13,227 nt of DNA from DATLFA01 sp039915945. Its GTDB lineage: Bacteria > Actinomycetota > Acidimicrobiia > Acidimicrobiales > WLNW01. The notes under the pieces are model-generated. The model made no database searches. It was not told the DNA's origin and saw only the letters and a list, made by a program, of their open reading frames with translations. The stretch spans positions 1 through 13,227 of the forward strand of contig JBDSMH010000050.1 in assembly GCA_039915945.1 (NCBI GenBank), given 5' to 3'. Numbering within the stretch: position 1 is the stretch's first letter; the number at the start of each line of letters is the position of its first letter. The translations under genes were made by a program, and so were the position numbers. Shown piece after piece: positions 12,646-13,227 of the stretch.

Positions 12646-13227
12646 ATGAAACGTCGCTACCACTCGCTGGGGCAACCCCCGTCGGATCGCGGCACCGCGA
12701 GCCGGCGCGAGAGCGCCGCGATCATGGTCGAGGTGGTCATCGTCTTTCCGGTGCTCATCGTCGTGATGATGGGCAGCCTCGAGTTCGGCATGGCGTGGCG
12801 CGACTCGACCACGGTGGCGACTGCGCTGCGGACCAGTGCGCGGACGGTGGCGAGCCACGGTAACGATGGAACGGCCGACTACTACGCGCTACAGGCGCTC
12901 AAGGCAGGCTTGTCGGGTATCCCGACCGCGGCGATCGGCCGCATCGTCGTCTACAACGCCTCGAGCTTCACCGCGCCCGACCTACTGTGCCTCTCGATGA
13001 CTGCACCAGGCGGTCAGACGGGTACGCGCGCGTGCAATGTGTACACGTCGGCCTCGCTCGCTCTCGCGTCGACTTCGTTCTCGTCGTCCGCGACGGGCGC
13101 ATGTCCGGCTGCTGCCGTCGATCGCTACTTCTGCCCGTTGACCCGAGATGTCGTGCAGTCCACCGTCGCTGACGATGTGGGCATCTACATCCAAGTGCGC
13201 CACGATTTCGTCACCAAGTTGTTCGGC
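12646..13227 (+). CDS. TadE-like pilus assembly protein, C-terminus cut by window edge
   Basis: 194 residues from the ATG at 12646 to the window end with no stop. A polar basic N-terminus (MKRRYHSLGQPPSDRGTASR) is followed by a membrane helix with the TadE signature: ESAAIMVEVVIVFPVLIVVM then GSLEFG (about 22-47). Next is an extracytoplasmic domain with Cys residues (LLCLSM, ACNVYT, GACPAA, YFCPLT) that could form disulphides. The visible end VGIYIQVRHDFVTKLFG matches the usual C-terminal strand, so only about 15-20 residues are missing. TadE-like proteins are pseudopilins or surface proteins needed for Flp pilus assembly. The ATG overlaps TGA in the TGATGA at 12644-12649; the SD is weak. It may be the first gene of a tad cluster to the right. 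An orphan Flp gene lies 5.5 kb to the left. Confidence 0.85.
   Translation, partial: MKRRYHSLGQPPSDRGTASRRESAAIMVEVVIVFPVLIVVMMGSLEFGMAWRDSTTVATALRTSARTVASHGNDGTADYYALQALKAGLSGIPTAAIGRIVVYNASSFTAPDLLCLSMTAPGGQTGTRACNVYTSASLALASTSFSSSATGACPAAAVDRYFCPLTRDVVQSTVADDVGIYIQVRHDFVTKLFG

Noticed and set aside
1..13227. Insertion sequence or prophage to explain the broken genes
   Set aside because: No transposase, integrase, terminal inverted repeats or target-site duplications were found at the breakpoints; the DUF222/HNH gene is far from them.

Overview
The window looks like chromosomal DNA from a high-GC actinobacterium. The evidence is the high-GC third positions, many GTG and TTG starts, and actinobacterial families: a DUF222/HNH endonuclease, a BTAD (SARP-type) regulator fused to an NB-ARC ATPase, a DUF2510 protein, an actinobacterial GH15 glucosidase/trehalase and Tad-type pilus proteins. 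The class Acidimicrobiia (for example an Ilumatobacter relative) would fit, but that is inference from gene style; no rRNA or other marker gene is present. I see no tRNA, CRISPR array, insertion sequence or replication origin.

Left part (1-5611): a truncated-by-window DUF222/HNH gene on the minus strand has a possible leaderless promoter. Next comes a minus-strand membrane sensor phosphatase (CHASE, GAF, SpoIIE/PP2C). Divergent from it, 80 bp away, is a 969-residue BTAD/NB-ARC/TPR-like regulator. The two large signalling genes probably share a control region. Middle (5620-7674): an acyl-CoA dehydrogenase-fold flavoprotein lies convergent to the regulator with an 8-nt gap, and lacks the usual catalytic Glu in its C-terminal motif. 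Upstream of it on the same strand is an orphan Flp-type pilin. A hairpin-rich intergenic region separates the pilin from a divergent low-affinity-iron-permease-family gene.

7675-8900 is a gene graveyard with two possible small genes in it. It holds the first 34 residues of a DUF4440/SnoaL-like protein cut exactly at the iron permease stop, a 65-residue acidic small protein, a 68-residue basic small ORF, the first ~150 residues of a cytochrome P450, and the first ~37 residues of an OsmC-family protein. The P450 and OsmC pieces run head-on into one another at about 8765, so one event appears to have removed the 3' halves of both. Right part (8986-13227): intact GH15, NhaA antiporter and DUF2510 genes are followed by a ~65-residue C-terminal remnant of a TadE-like protein and then an intact-looking TadE-like gene that leaves the window.

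The most unusual signal is the set of broken genes within 5 kb, together with structured intergenic regions: nested inverted repeats between OsmC' and GH15, tandem hairpins between Flp and the iron permease, and a dyad in the flavoprotein leader. No textbook defence or biosynthetic cluster is visible. The best candidate for an undescribed system is the divergent CHASE-PP2C / BTAD-NB-ARC pair.
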